DNA of 26,933 nucleotides, taken from NCBI GenBank assembly GCA_002344885.1, contig DDUQ01000063.1, forward strand, positions 21,251 through 48,183, written 5' to 3'. A program made the position numbers and the translations under genes. Below the pieces are notes generated by a model. That model was not told where the DNA came from. It searched no databases and saw only the letters and a list, made by a program, of their open reading frames with translations. This DNA comes from Comamonadaceae bacterium UBA2334 (GTDB lineage Bacteria > Pseudomonadota > Gammaproteobacteria > Burkholderiales > Burkholderiaceae_C). Shown here piece after piece: positions 7,601 to 14,149 of this stretch. Each line of letters opens with the position of its first letter. The first letter of the stretch is position 1.

Positions 7601-8528
7601 CGGCATTGCCATCTACCCCCACGATGGCAGCGACTTCAATGCGCTGTCCAAAGCGGCCGATGTCGCCATGTACCGCGCCAAGGAAGAGGGGCGCAACGGT
7701 TACCGGTTTTTCACCGCCGACATGCAGGCCCGCTCGGAACGCACCCTGGCGCTGGAGAACCACTTGCGCCGCGCCCTGGACCGGGGCGAATTCAGGTTGG
7801 TCTACCAACCCCAGGTGTCGCTGGCCAACGGCCAGTTGGTGGGCATGGAGGCCCTGTTGCGCTGGCAGCACCCGACGCTGGGCGTGGTGTCGCCCGCCGA
7901 GTTCATTCCCATGGCCGAAAGCAGCGGGCTGATCCTGCCGATCGGCGAATGGGTGCTGCGAACCGCCGTCAAGCAACTCAAAGTCTGGATGAACCAGGGG
8001 CTGGGCAGCTTCACCATGGCGGTCAACCTGTCGGCCGTGCAGTTCCGCGATGCCGAACTGGCCACACGAGTGGCCGCAGTGCTGCAAGACGAAGGGCTGC
8101 CGCCCGACTGCCTGGAACTGGAGCTGACCGAATCGGTTGCGATGAGCGACCCCCTGGGTGCCGTGGTGGCCATGGACCAGATCCACGCGCTAGGCGTGCA
8201 CATGGCGATTGACGACTTCGGCACCGGTTATTCGTCACTGAGCTACCTGAAGCGGTTCAAGGTTGACAAGCTGAAAATTGACCGCAGTTTTGTGCAGGAC
8301 ATCACGACCGATCCTGATGACAAGGCGATTGCCAGCGCCATCATCGGACTGGCCAGCAGTCTGGGCTTGCGCACCATTGCGGAAGGCGTGGAAACACCCG
8401 GCCAACTGGCCTGGCTGCGCTTGCAGGGCTGCGACGAAGCGCAGGGGTATTTTTTCAGCGCGCCCGTGGGAGCAGATGAACTGGTCAGCTGGGCACGATC
8501 GCAAGGGCTGCTGCCCGAATCGGCCTGA
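4686..8528 (+). CDS. Multi-sensor c-di-GMP protein: CBS x4, PAS, PAS, GAF, PAS, GGDEF, EAL
   Basis: Bifunctional cyclic-di-GMP synthase/phosphodiesterase candidate of 1280 residues with no membrane segment, so probably cytosolic. Domain order from the ATG at 4686: two CBS pairs (about 16-134 and 145-265; motifs GILTERDM and GLLTERDV), two PAS domains (about 291-406 and 435-550), a GAF domain (about 570-715; GPRAGSCGTAAYRRE), a third PAS of NifL-like wording (about 727-835; NPRLLQSGKTDPQQY), GGDEF (about 850-1005) and EAL (about 1025-1275). The GGDEF motif is intact at 928-932 with an RAGD inhibitory site at 919-922. EAL is intact at 1055-1057, with ELTES and DDFGTGYSS (1176-1184). Both activities are therefore possible. 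The start is uncertain: GTG at 4668 has GGAA 6 bases upstream, and ATG at 4743 has a purine-rich run but would cut into the first CBS domain. CBS domains usually bind adenine nucleotides, so energy status may be one input. Confidence 0.93.
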   Translation: MPAHLTVQPDFAQRTLGDIMSRTLYTVAPTLTLTDAARQMAQHRISSLVVASDGLPIGILTERDMLRHLAAAPSNHLLVEQAMSAPVVTAPPETPFAEAWGQMNARKLRHLVVVDAAGRAIGLASEGDFRRHIDIGLTTTLVELTDVIEHNMPRVLPQTPVADALRQMVMQGSSYVIATVDGKATGLLTERDVPALLAHSAETGQRPQRVADVMRHPVPSVTPHTTIMDAVQAMQTLDTHHLAVVDEHGNLTGVVHQHSLMLRLGLLLEHWYLHELDAAQRNQVILAEQRYRMAAEAAQLGFWEYDVPHNRIVYSEQLKHMMGVGDRVDTTSLGLATMLERIHPDHHAHVQDSMARLLNDPAESSLDVSYQIRGFDGAWRWVHTRGKVTRRQADGKPLHVMGVTMDVGQHKSTEAALATAAQEIDRKQAMLELLSDSVNRSPVVAIVWSLAEGWPVDFVTQNVSQWGYDRAELMASGLQYESLVHPDDLPRINREIAAHLAEGRDSYDQRYRLRAANGRWMWLEDHTRIQRDAQGQVIRAHGMLTDVTESHIQQRAEQLERAFLEGMARGQDLKQLLTTLLTAFESLLTDTMCSVLLLDESGQRVRNLAAPSLPDAYCQAIENAPIGPRAGSCGTAAYRRETVVVADIATDPLWADYAPLALAHGLRACWSVPFKDSDGRVLGTFALYSREPRQPLPHEIKTLERTAHLTGLAVERAKDQATLSKLWLAVEQSPHSIVITDLQARIEYVNQAFVSATGYSVQEVLGQNPRLLQSGKTDPQQYTVMWEHLRAGKPWQGEFINRRKDGTEYTEAVRLSPVKQKDGTVTHILAVKEDITQRKEAEKQIHRLAYFDALTGLPNRLLLADRFSQALSMAQRQHEHMALLFLDLDHFKHINDTLGHPAGDAMLVETTRRLAGSVRAGDTLSRQGGDEFVLLLPDCNALKAAHVAEKLMDSMTPVMHIEGHEMAMTLSIGIAIYPHDGSDFNALSKAADVAMYRAKEEGRNGYRFFTADMQARSERTLALENHLRRALDRGEFRLVYQPQVSLANGQLVGMEALLRWQHPTLGVVSPAEFIPMAESSGLILPIGEWVLRTAVKQLKVWMNQGLGSFTMAVNLSAVQFRDAELATRVAAVLQDEGLPPDCLELELTESVAMSDPLGAVVAMDQIHALGVHMAIDDFGTGYSSLSYLKRFKVDKLKIDRSFVQDITTDPDDKAIASAIIGLASSLGLRTIAEGVETPGQLAWLRLQGCDEAQGYFFSAPVGADELVSWARSQGLLPESA

Positions 8529-8599
8529 GGTCAACCCGCCTGGCTTGCCACCGACTCAGGCACTGAACCCGCAGCATCAACCCGCGCAACCCCGTGCGA

Positions 8600-9712
8600 T
8601 CAGGCCATGGCAATGCGGTTGCCACCTTCGTGGCGGGCAAACGCCTGAGCCGACTCGGCCTCGCAGACCAGCAGTTCGCCATCGTCCCTGCCACGCGGCA
8701 CCCAGCCTGCCACCCCGACACTGGCCGTACCTTGCAAGGGAACACCGTCGTGGCCAGCGGGCAGGGTCATGTGCGCCACCGCATCCACCACACGCTGGGC
8801 GGCCCGGGCAGCGCCATGTCGGTCGGTCTCGGGCATCATGACTGCCAGCCGGTGTGGGCCGTGGCGGGCCACCAGATCTGTGGTGCGCTTCATGGCCGAG
8901 ATGACGACGTTGGTCACCGCCTGCATGCAGGCATCGACCTGCTGCGGGTCGGTTGCATCCGCCTCTGGTGCCGACAAATCAAGTGAAATGACCAGCACCG
9001 ACAGTGCGTCTTCGCTGCGGAAGGCACGGGCAACTTCTTCTTGCAAGCGCTGGTCAAAGTAACGCCGGTTGGGTATTTGCAACAGCTCGTCAAAGCGGGC
9101 ATGCAACTCCAGCCGACCGCCGAGCACGTTCAATTGCCGTTCGGTTTCGAACAGGTCTTGCTGCGCCTTGCCAAGCGCCCGCGTTTGCTGGGACAGGTCG
9201 TGATACAGGCGCCCCACCATGTTCAGGATGGCGCGCAGCCCTTTGTCGGACAGGCTGTCCTCACGCTCATAGGCCTCTTTTGCGGTGTGCGAGGCCTCGA
9301 TCAGGTGCATCTGCCGCACCATGGCCTGATCGACCCCGAGCAGGTGCAAACCGATCCAGGACGACAGGAAGCCCATGAGCCTGCCCGCGGGGTCTTCCAG
9401 CGTGTCGCGGTCGGCCCACAGCTCGCGAAGGTTGCGGATGAACTGCTCGTGTTGTCGGCGGTGCACGAACTGGTGGCGCTCGTCCAGTCCACACGACTGC
9501 ATCAGGGCCTCTTCATCGGCAAACTGGGCACGGGCGTAGGCCATGAGGCGGTCAAACGCCCGGCGCATGGCCACCTCGCGCCGATCCTGCGGCAGGCTGA
9601 CATCAAACAGGGTGCGGTGCAGTTCATTGAAGATGTCGATCAGCCCCCGGTGCTGGTCGTCCATGGCCTTGAGGCCGGTGCTGAAACTGCGGTCCCATAC
9701 AAACGCATCCAT
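8600..9712 (-). CDS. Hemerythrin domain fused to a degenerate GGDEF domain
   Basis: Cytosolic protein of 370 residues, paralogue of the next gene upstream. The N-terminal bacteriohemerythrin domain (about 1-135) keeps the ligand positions H21, E67, H84, H88, H123 and D128, but the second histidine is Q63 (AQFADEEALM, where the paralogue has AQHFADEEALM); the codon is CAG. A linker helix (about 155-205) leads to a GGDEF-family fold (about 205-370; IPNRRYFDQRL, TASVGVAGW). The signature is GPHRL at 285-289 instead of GGDEF, and the first metal-binding aspartate is serine (VISLDLS), so cyclase activity is not expected. RTTD at 276-279 sits exactly 5 residues before the motif, where the RxxD inhibitory c-di-GMP site lies. 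ATG 9712 was chosen over an upstream in-frame start at 9805 because AGGAG lies 6 bases before it and it aligns with the paralogue. Role inferred: oxygen/redox-linked c-di-GMP receptor. Confidence 0.9.
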   Translation of the reverse strand: MDAFVWDRSFSTGLKAMDDQHRGLIDIFNELHRTLFDVSLPQDRREVAMRRAFDRLMAYARAQFADEEALMQSCGLDERHQFVHRRQHEQFIRNLRELWADRDTLEDPAGRLMGFLSSWIGLHLLGVDQAMVRQMHLIEASHTAKEAYEREDSLSDKGLRAILNMVGRLYHDLSQQTRALGKAQQDLFETERQLNVLGGRLELHARFDELLQIPNRRYFDQRLQEEVARAFRSEDALSVLVISLDLSAPEADATDPQQVDACMQAVTNVVISAMKRTTDLVARHGPHRLAVMMPETDRHGAARAAQRVVDAVAHMTLPAGHDGVPLQGTASVGVAGWVPRGRDDGELLVCEAESAQAFARHEGGNRIAMA

Positions 9713-9859
9713 CTGTATCTCCTGTTTGCGCATGCCGCGCAAGTTGTGTGACCCGTCAATGTAACCCGGCCCACGATCGCTGTGTGCGCAGAACAACACC
9801 GGCATGCAGCCGCTTACGGCGCTTTGCCGAGGCCTGCGGCACCACCCGGCCCAACTGCA

Positions 9860-11005
9860 TCAGGGCAGCATGGCCCGGTTGCGCCCCTCGTGTTTCGCTC
9901 GGTAGAGTGCGCTGTCGGCCAGCGCCAGCAGCTGCGCGCCCGCCTGAGCGTCGTCGGATTCGCGGGGCAAGCCGCTGGCCGCACCGATGCTCAGCGTGAC
10001 ATAGGGTGCCACGTCTGACGCAGGATGCGCCAACCCCATGGAGCGCACGGCCACCAACACACGGTTGGCCACCAGCATGGCCCCATCGGGCGGGGTGTTG
10101 GGCAACAACGCCACCAGTTCTTCGCCGCCGTAGCGCGCCAGAAAGTCCGTCCGCCGCTTGACCACACTGCCCACGGCTTTGGCCACGGCCTGCAGGCAGG
10201 CGTCACCTGCGGGGTGTCCGCACGCATCGTTGTAGCGCTTGAAGAAGTCCACGTCCATCATCAGGATCGCCAGGGGCTGGTGCAAACGCCGTGCGCGGGC
10301 CACCTCTTCCAGCAGGCGCTCGTCGAAATACGCGCGGTTGTGGATGCGCAACAGCCCGTCGGTGCGCGAAAACGCCTGCAACTGCAGGTTGGCGGTGCGC
10401 AGTTGCTCGTTGGCGGCAGCCAGGTCGAGCGTGCGCGCCGCCACGCGGTCTTCCAGTTGCTGGTTGGCGGCCACCAGATCGCTGTTCTGTTGCGCCAGCA
10501 CGTGATACAGGTTACCCACGAGACGCAGCAGAGCCTGGGTGCCTTGGTCGGCCTCGGTGGACTCGCGGTCAAACGCCTGGGCGGCGGATGCACCCGCGCG
10601 CATGGCAGCCACCTGACGCGCCATGGACTGGTCCACACCCAGAATGTGCAAGCCCAACCACGACGTCAGGAAACCCATGATGGTTTCGGCCGGTTGACGC
10701 AAGGTGTGTCGCAGGGCCCACATGCTGCGCACCTGCGCGACAAACTGCTGATGCAGGTGCTGATGTGCCTGCTGGTGCCGGGTGTCCAACCCCACCTCGG
10801 CCATCAGCGCCTCTTCATCGGCAAAATGCTGCGCCGCGTACGCCAACAGGCGCTGGAAGATGGCCTCCAGCTCGGCAGCACCCGTGTCATGCCCATGGAA
10901 CAGCGAGCGGTTGAGCTCGTTGAACAGGTCCACCAGTTCGTGGTGTTGCCTGTCCACATCGGGCAACCCGGTGATGAAATTCCGATCCCAGACAAACGTG
11001 TCCAT
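9860..11005 (-). CDS. Hemerythrin-GGDEF diguanylate cyclase
   Basis: Predicted oxygen- or redox-sensing diguanylate cyclase of 381 residues, making c-di-GMP from two GTP. The bacteriohemerythrin domain (about 1-130) has the full di-iron set: H21, H60, E64, H81, H85, H120, D125. A coiled-coil linker (about 165-210; AANQQLEDRVAARTLDLAAA) joins it to the GGDEF domain (about 212-381; HNRAYFDERLLEEV, MMDVDFFKRYND). The active-site motif is GGEEL at 293-297, a known active variant, and RRTD at 284-287 forms the inhibitory site. ATG 11005 is preferred over 11032 because AGGAG is 8 bases upstream. The second hemerythrin-GGDEF gene follows after a 147-base gap, in the same direction and with the same N-terminal wording (MDxFVWDRxF), so the pair arose by tandem duplication. 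No membrane segment is visible. Confidence 0.94.
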   Translation of the reverse strand: MDTFVWDRNFITGLPDVDRQHHELVDLFNELNRSLFHGHDTGAAELEAIFQRLLAYAAQHFADEEALMAEVGLDTRHQQAHQHLHQQFVAQVRSMWALRHTLRQPAETIMGFLTSWLGLHILGVDQSMARQVAAMRAGASAAQAFDRESTEADQGTQALLRLVGNLYHVLAQQNSDLVAANQQLEDRVAARTLDLAAANEQLRTANLQLQAFSRTDGLLRIHNRAYFDERLLEEVARARRLHQPLAILMMDVDFFKRYNDACGHPAGDACLQAVAKAVGSVVKRRTDFLARYGGEELVALLPNTPPDGAMLVANRVLVAVRSMGLAHPASDVAPYVTLSIGAASGLPRESDDAQAGAQLLALADSALYRAKHEGRNRAMLP

Positions 11006-11159
11006 GTGGGTTTCTCCTGTTGTGGGGCGCACCGTTCATCGGTTCAGGCTGCTGCGGGCTGCGCACCTCATTGCCCTGGCAGCTGTCGCCGCGCGCGACA
11101 CGCCCAACGCACCTGCCACGCAAAGGCCATTGTGCATCCACACCAGCCGTGCTGGCATC

Positions 11160-11190
11160 AAAAAACGGGGCCTGGGCACCATTCACCAGG
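11160..11190 (-). terminator. Possible weak rho-independent terminator after the YgjP-type gene
   Basis: Reading the minus strand, a 5-bp stem CCTGG / CCAGG (11190-11186 with 11175-11171) is followed after five bases by a run of six T (11165-11160). It begins at the YgjP-type stop codon. The stem is short and the U-tract is displaced, so this is only suggestive. Confidence 0.3.
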
Positions 11191-12124
11191 GCGGCAGGCG
11201 CTCACCTTTGAGTTGTGCCCGCAGCCGGGCAAAGTCGGGCACGACGGAGGCCACCGTTTGCCAGAAGCGGTCGCTGTGATCCATGTGCCGCAGGTGGCTG
11301 AGTTCGTGCACCACCACATAGTCCACCACGTCGCCGGTGAACTGCATCAGTCGCCAGTGCAGACGGATGGACCCATCTGCTTTGGCACTGCCCCAGCGCG
11401 TGGCCGCACCCGACAGGCGCAACGAAGTCCAGCGCACACCCAGCATCGGCGCGAAATGATCGAGCCGAGCCACGAAATGTTCGTGAGCCGCACGCATCAT
11501 CCAGGCCTGGACGGCATCGCGCAGGCGGTTGCCCTCTGCCGTGACAGGCAGCGCCACCCACAACTCATCGCCCGATCTCGCCACCAGCGGCTGACCGCGC
11601 CGCACCGCCGGTGCGCCCACGCGCACCGTGAGCATGCCGCCCAGCCATGCCAGTTGCACGCCGTCTGCCCACACCAACCGGGCGTCCTGCAAAGCCGCGT
11701 GCTGGTTGCCCACCTGCGCCAGTTTGCGCACCACCCAGGCTGACTTGGATTGCAACGCTTCGTCCACAGCGCCCAGCGTGACCCAGCGCGGCGCACTGAC
11801 CGTCAGGCCCTGGGCCGTGATGCCAAACCCAATGGTCCGGCGCTGGCCACGCCGCAACAGGTAGTGCACGGTCTGGCCTTGCAAAACGGCCTGGCGGTTG
11901 GCCTGCGGGTGCCGCCACGGCAGGCCGACGACTTTGCCCGAAGGTGCAGCGGGCACTGGCTCAGGCTTCGGCACCGGCAAAGATCCGTTCGGTGCCACGG
12001 CTGGCGGCCTGTACAGAGGGGCTGCCAACTGCGGGTCCGCGGCTTGGGGCAGAGCCTTGGCAGGCTCGTCCATGCCTGCCAGCGACAGCTGTTCACCCAT
12101 CGACCAGACGCGCTGCAGCACCAT
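11183..12124 (-). CDS. YgjP-type (DUF45) zinc metallopeptidase family protein
   Basis: Predicted zinc-dependent hydrolase of 313 residues, related to YgjP/SprT-like metallopeptidases. The C-terminal domain (about 200-310) has the zinc-binding HELSH at 273-277 and the third ligand H283 in RHMDHSDRFW. Upstream is the subfamily hallmark TRWGSAKADGSIRLHWRL (243-260). Residues 1-70 are proline- and alanine-rich and look disordered, an extension not needed for the fold. ATG 12124 has GGAG 9 bases upstream; a second ATG 24 bases further in is possible. It lies 80 bases after the plsC stop and may be the last gene of the glyQ-to-plsC run. The cellular substrate is unknown for this family. Confidence 0.85.
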   Translation of the reverse strand: MVLQRVWSMGEQLSLAGMDEPAKALPQAADPQLAAPLYRPPAVAPNGSLPVPKPEPVPAAPSGKVVGLPWRHPQANRQAVLQGQTVHYLLRRGQRRTIGFGITAQGLTVSAPRWVTLGAVDEALQSKSAWVVRKLAQVGNQHAALQDARLVWADGVQLAWLGGMLTVRVGAPAVRRGQPLVARSGDELWVALPVTAEGNRLRDAVQAWMMRAAHEHFVARLDHFAPMLGVRWTSLRLSGAATRWGSAKADGSIRLHWRLMQFTGDVVDYVVVHELSHLRHMDHSDRFWQTVASVVPDFARLRAQLKGERLPPW

Positions 12125-12204
12125 CGGGTTGTGCTCCGGAAGAAAGGTGGAACGTGATGCCTGGGCGGCGTGGGGACGGCAGCCGACTTCGGGTGCCAGA
12201 CGTG

Positions 12205-12939
12205 TCAGCGGTAAGCCTCGGGGTCGAGGCGGCGCATTTCCGCTTCGATCCAGTCTTCCACTTCACGCATCAGTTCGTCAGGTTGTCGTCCCTGGCTGGG
12301 AATGGGACGGCCGATGGAAAACTCGACCGTGCCAGGTGTTTTCACGAAGGCTTTGCGGGGCCAGCATTTGGCCGAGGTGACCGCGATCGGGATCACAGGA
12401 GCCCCGGTTTCAATGGCCAGCCGGGTACCACCCGACTTGTACTGCCCTTTCTGGCCACGGTCGATGCGGGTGCCCTCCGGGAACATGATGACCCAGGTGC
12501 CCTGCGCCAGCAGGCGCTTGCCCTGCTCGACCACCTTGGCAAATGCCTGTGCCCGTTTGCTGCGGTCGATGTGAATCATGTCCATGCGCGACATCGCCCA
12601 GCCGAAGAAGGGCACGTACAACAGCTCTTTCTTGAACACGTAGGCCAACGGATGTGGCATGAGCGTGGGCATGGAGAACGTCTCCCACGTCGACTGGTGC
12701 TTGACCAGCAACACCGCCGGGCTGGTGGTGCCGGTGGGCAGGTTCTCCCAACCGATGATGTGGTTGCGAATGCCCAGCAACACCTCGCCCCCCTTGACGG
12801 CCACCTTCAGCCAGCCCGCACACATCCAGTAAATGCGCGTCGGGCTGATGAACGGTGAAGCCACCACCACAGCCAGCGCCCAGGGGATGACCGTGACCAC
12901 CATCCACAACATGTGCAACACAGAGCGAACAAACGCCAT
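12205..12939 (-). CDS. plsC: 1-acyl-sn-glycerol-3-phosphate acyltransferase
   Basis: Acylates lysophosphatidic acid to phosphatidic acid at the inner membrane in phospholipid synthesis. The 244-residue length is typical. A hydrophobic N-terminal segment (about 8-32) anchors it. The acyltransferase motifs are present: KHQSTWET at 80-87 (catalytic H81 with E86 in place of the more common D), KKELLYVPFFGWAM (103-116), MFPEGTRIDRG (152-162) and GAPVIPIAV (179-187). The glutamate variant of HX4D is, as far as I recall, common in betaproteobacterial PlsC, so it is not taken as a defect. ATG 12939 has AGGA 8 bases upstream. That ribosome site lies at the edge of a dispersed repeat copy filling the 44-base gap to gmhB. 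Confidence 0.92.
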   Translation of the reverse strand: MAFVRSVLHMLWMVVTVIPWALAVVVASPFISPTRIYWMCAGWLKVAVKGGEVLLGIRNHIIGWENLPTGTTSPAVLLVKHQSTWETFSMPTLMPHPLAYVFKKELLYVPFFGWAMSRMDMIHIDRSKRAQAFAKVVEQGKRLLAQGTWVIMFPEGTRIDRGQKGQYKSGGTRLAIETGAPVIPIAVTSAKCWPRKAFVKTPGTVEFSIGRPIPSQGRQPDELMREVEDWIEAEMRRLDPEAYR

Positions 12940-12943
12940 GTTT

Positions 12944-12996
12944 ATATCCTTTTCAAGCCCCAGCGCTTTTATGTATTGAATATTTAGCTATCAATT
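12944..12996 (-). repeat. AT-rich dispersed repeat, copy B, bridging gmhB and plsC
   Basis: On the minus strand the element begins TTGATAGCTAAATATTC and continues through AAAAGCGCTGGGGC to AAAAGGATAT. The opening TTGATAGCTAA contains the last two sense codons and the TAA stop of gmhB (12986-12984), and the far end holds the AAGGA that serves as the plsC ribosome site. The plan matches copies A (3571-3619) and C (18824-18870), though less exactly than those two match each other. Confidence 0.5.
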
Positions 12997-13544
12997 CCTT
13001 CGTCCGCCAGCAAGGCCTGCGCGAAAGCGGCCAAGTCCTGATGGACGCGGGTGCCGGGTGGCAAATCGGGCGGGAGCGGCATGTCACGGAGATGCTCGGA
13101 GTTGCCCGTCAACACCAGATGGGGCTGGCAACCCGCCGCCGCTGCGGCCTGCACGTCCCACAGCGAGTCCCCGACCATGGGCACCCCTTTGAGCGGCGTG
13201 GCAAACCGCTCGCCGATCTGCACCAGCAGACCCGGCCCCGGCTTGCGACAGTCGCAGTGGTCATCGGCCACATGGGGGCAAAAAAACACCGCTTCAACGC
13301 GCCCGCCCAAGGCAGCCAGTGCCTTGCTCATCTTGGCGTGTATGGCATTGAGCACCGAGACATCCATCAACCCCCTGCCGATGGCCGGTTGGTTGCTGGC
13401 GAGAACAACCTTCCAGCCCGCATGGTTGAGGCGCGCCACCGCTTCCAGTGCCCCGGGCAACGGCACCCATTCGTCCGGGGTGGTGATGAAGTCATCGCGC
13501 GGAATGTTCAGCGTGCCATCCCTGTCCAGTATCAGCAGCTTCAT
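12984..13544 (-). CDS. gmhB: D-glycero-beta-D-manno-heptose 1,7-bisphosphate 7-phosphatase
   Basis: HAD-family phosphatase that removes the C7 phosphate in ADP-heptose synthesis for the lipopolysaccharide core. 186 residues, the normal length. Motif I is LDRDGTLN with nucleophile D7 and acid D9; motif II is the S/N of ASNQPAIGRG (49-58); motif III/IV is in KPGPG (101-105) and MVGDSLWD (123-130). The structural zinc site of this subfamily is visible as C89-P-H91 and C97-D-C99. The ATG at 13544 is fixed by the DRDGT motif starting at residue 7 and overlaps the upstream membrane-protein gene's stop by 4 bases (ATGA), implying translational coupling. An open frame extends far upstream of this ATG but is only a shadow of the neighbouring gene. 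The stop codon lies inside a repeat element. Confidence 0.95.
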   Translation of the reverse strand: MKLLILDRDGTLNIPRDDFITTPDEWVPLPGALEAVARLNHAGWKVVLASNQPAIGRGLMDVSVLNAIHAKMSKALAALGGRVEAVFFCPHVADDHCDCRKPGPGLLVQIGERFATPLKGVPMVGDSLWDVQAAAAAGCQPHLVLTGNSEHLRDMPLPPDLPPGTRVHQDLAAFAQALLADEGIDS

Positions 13545-14149
13545 GGTTGCCCTTTCTGCCCGGTGCCCGGTACCGACCAACCCAGCACATACCAGCCGCG
13601 ATGACGCCCGGGCGCCAGTGTGAGCGCCAGGTGCGTCGGCTGCTGCAACAGCGCTTCGGTGGCATCTTCTATCAGAACGGTGTGCAGCCCGCCTTGCGCA
13701 GGCCACTCGACAAACATCCGGACACCTCCGGCCGAACGTGTGGACGGCTTGGCGAGTTGAACACCCACCACGCGCAGTGTTTCGGTCTGGGTGGCCGTCA
13801 GGTTCAGGCGGTTGACCTGGTTGCGCCACTGCCCCACCGCCGCCCACAGCCAAGCGGCGACCCACACGGCCAGCAAACCCCACAGCGTGCTGCGGACCAC
13901 CCTCTGTGAGCGGCTGCGCAACAACCACCACAATGCGCCACCCAACGCCAGCACGGCTGCCACGGCCCACAGGGCGCGCTGGAAAAACAGGGCCGGATCC
14001 ACCGACACGGCCAGCTCGGGTGGCAACACCCAACCGTTTTGATCCAGCCGCGCGTTGAGCCACCAGCGCACGAGCACCCAGACCACCACCACGCCCAGGG
14101 CGGTCGCACCGGCGATGCGCCGGATGGGTTTGCCGTCAGCTGTCACCAT
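13541..14149 (-). CDS. Uncharacterised inner-membrane protein between glyS and gmhB
   Basis: A 202-residue protein I do not recognise. Three hydrophobic segments are visible: about 11-30 (ALGVVVVWVLVRWWL), 55-77 (ALWAVAAVLALGGALWWLL) and 87-108 (LLAVWVAAWLWAAV). A polar C-terminal domain follows (about 110-202; LNLTATQTETLRVVGVQL, GLHTVLIEDATEALL, HRGWYVLGWSVPG), which may form a small beta domain on one side of the membrane. The start ATG at 14149 shares one base with the glyS stop, and its stop overlaps the gmhB start, so it is tightly coupled on both sides and almost certainly translated. GC content and codon use match its neighbours. No function can be given. Confidence 0.82.
   Translation of the reverse strand: MVTADGKPIRRIAGATALGVVVVWVLVRWWLNARLDQNGWVLPPELAVSVDPALFFQRALWAVAAVLALGGALWWLLRSRSQRVVRSTLWGLLAVWVAAWLWAAVGQWRNQVNRLNLTATQTETLRVVGVQLAKPSTRSAGGVRMFVEWPAQGGLHTVLIEDATEALLQQPTHLALTLAPGRHRGWYVLGWSVPGTGQKGQP

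Noticed and set aside
8529..8599. Convergent gap searched for a bidirectional terminator
   Set aside because: No stable stem with a T-run was found on either strand.
13541..14063. Long open frame extending gmhB upstream to 359 residues
   Set aside because: The upstream part overlaps the membrane-protein gene in another frame and has no homology-like features, while the DRDGT motif fixes the GmhB start at 13544.
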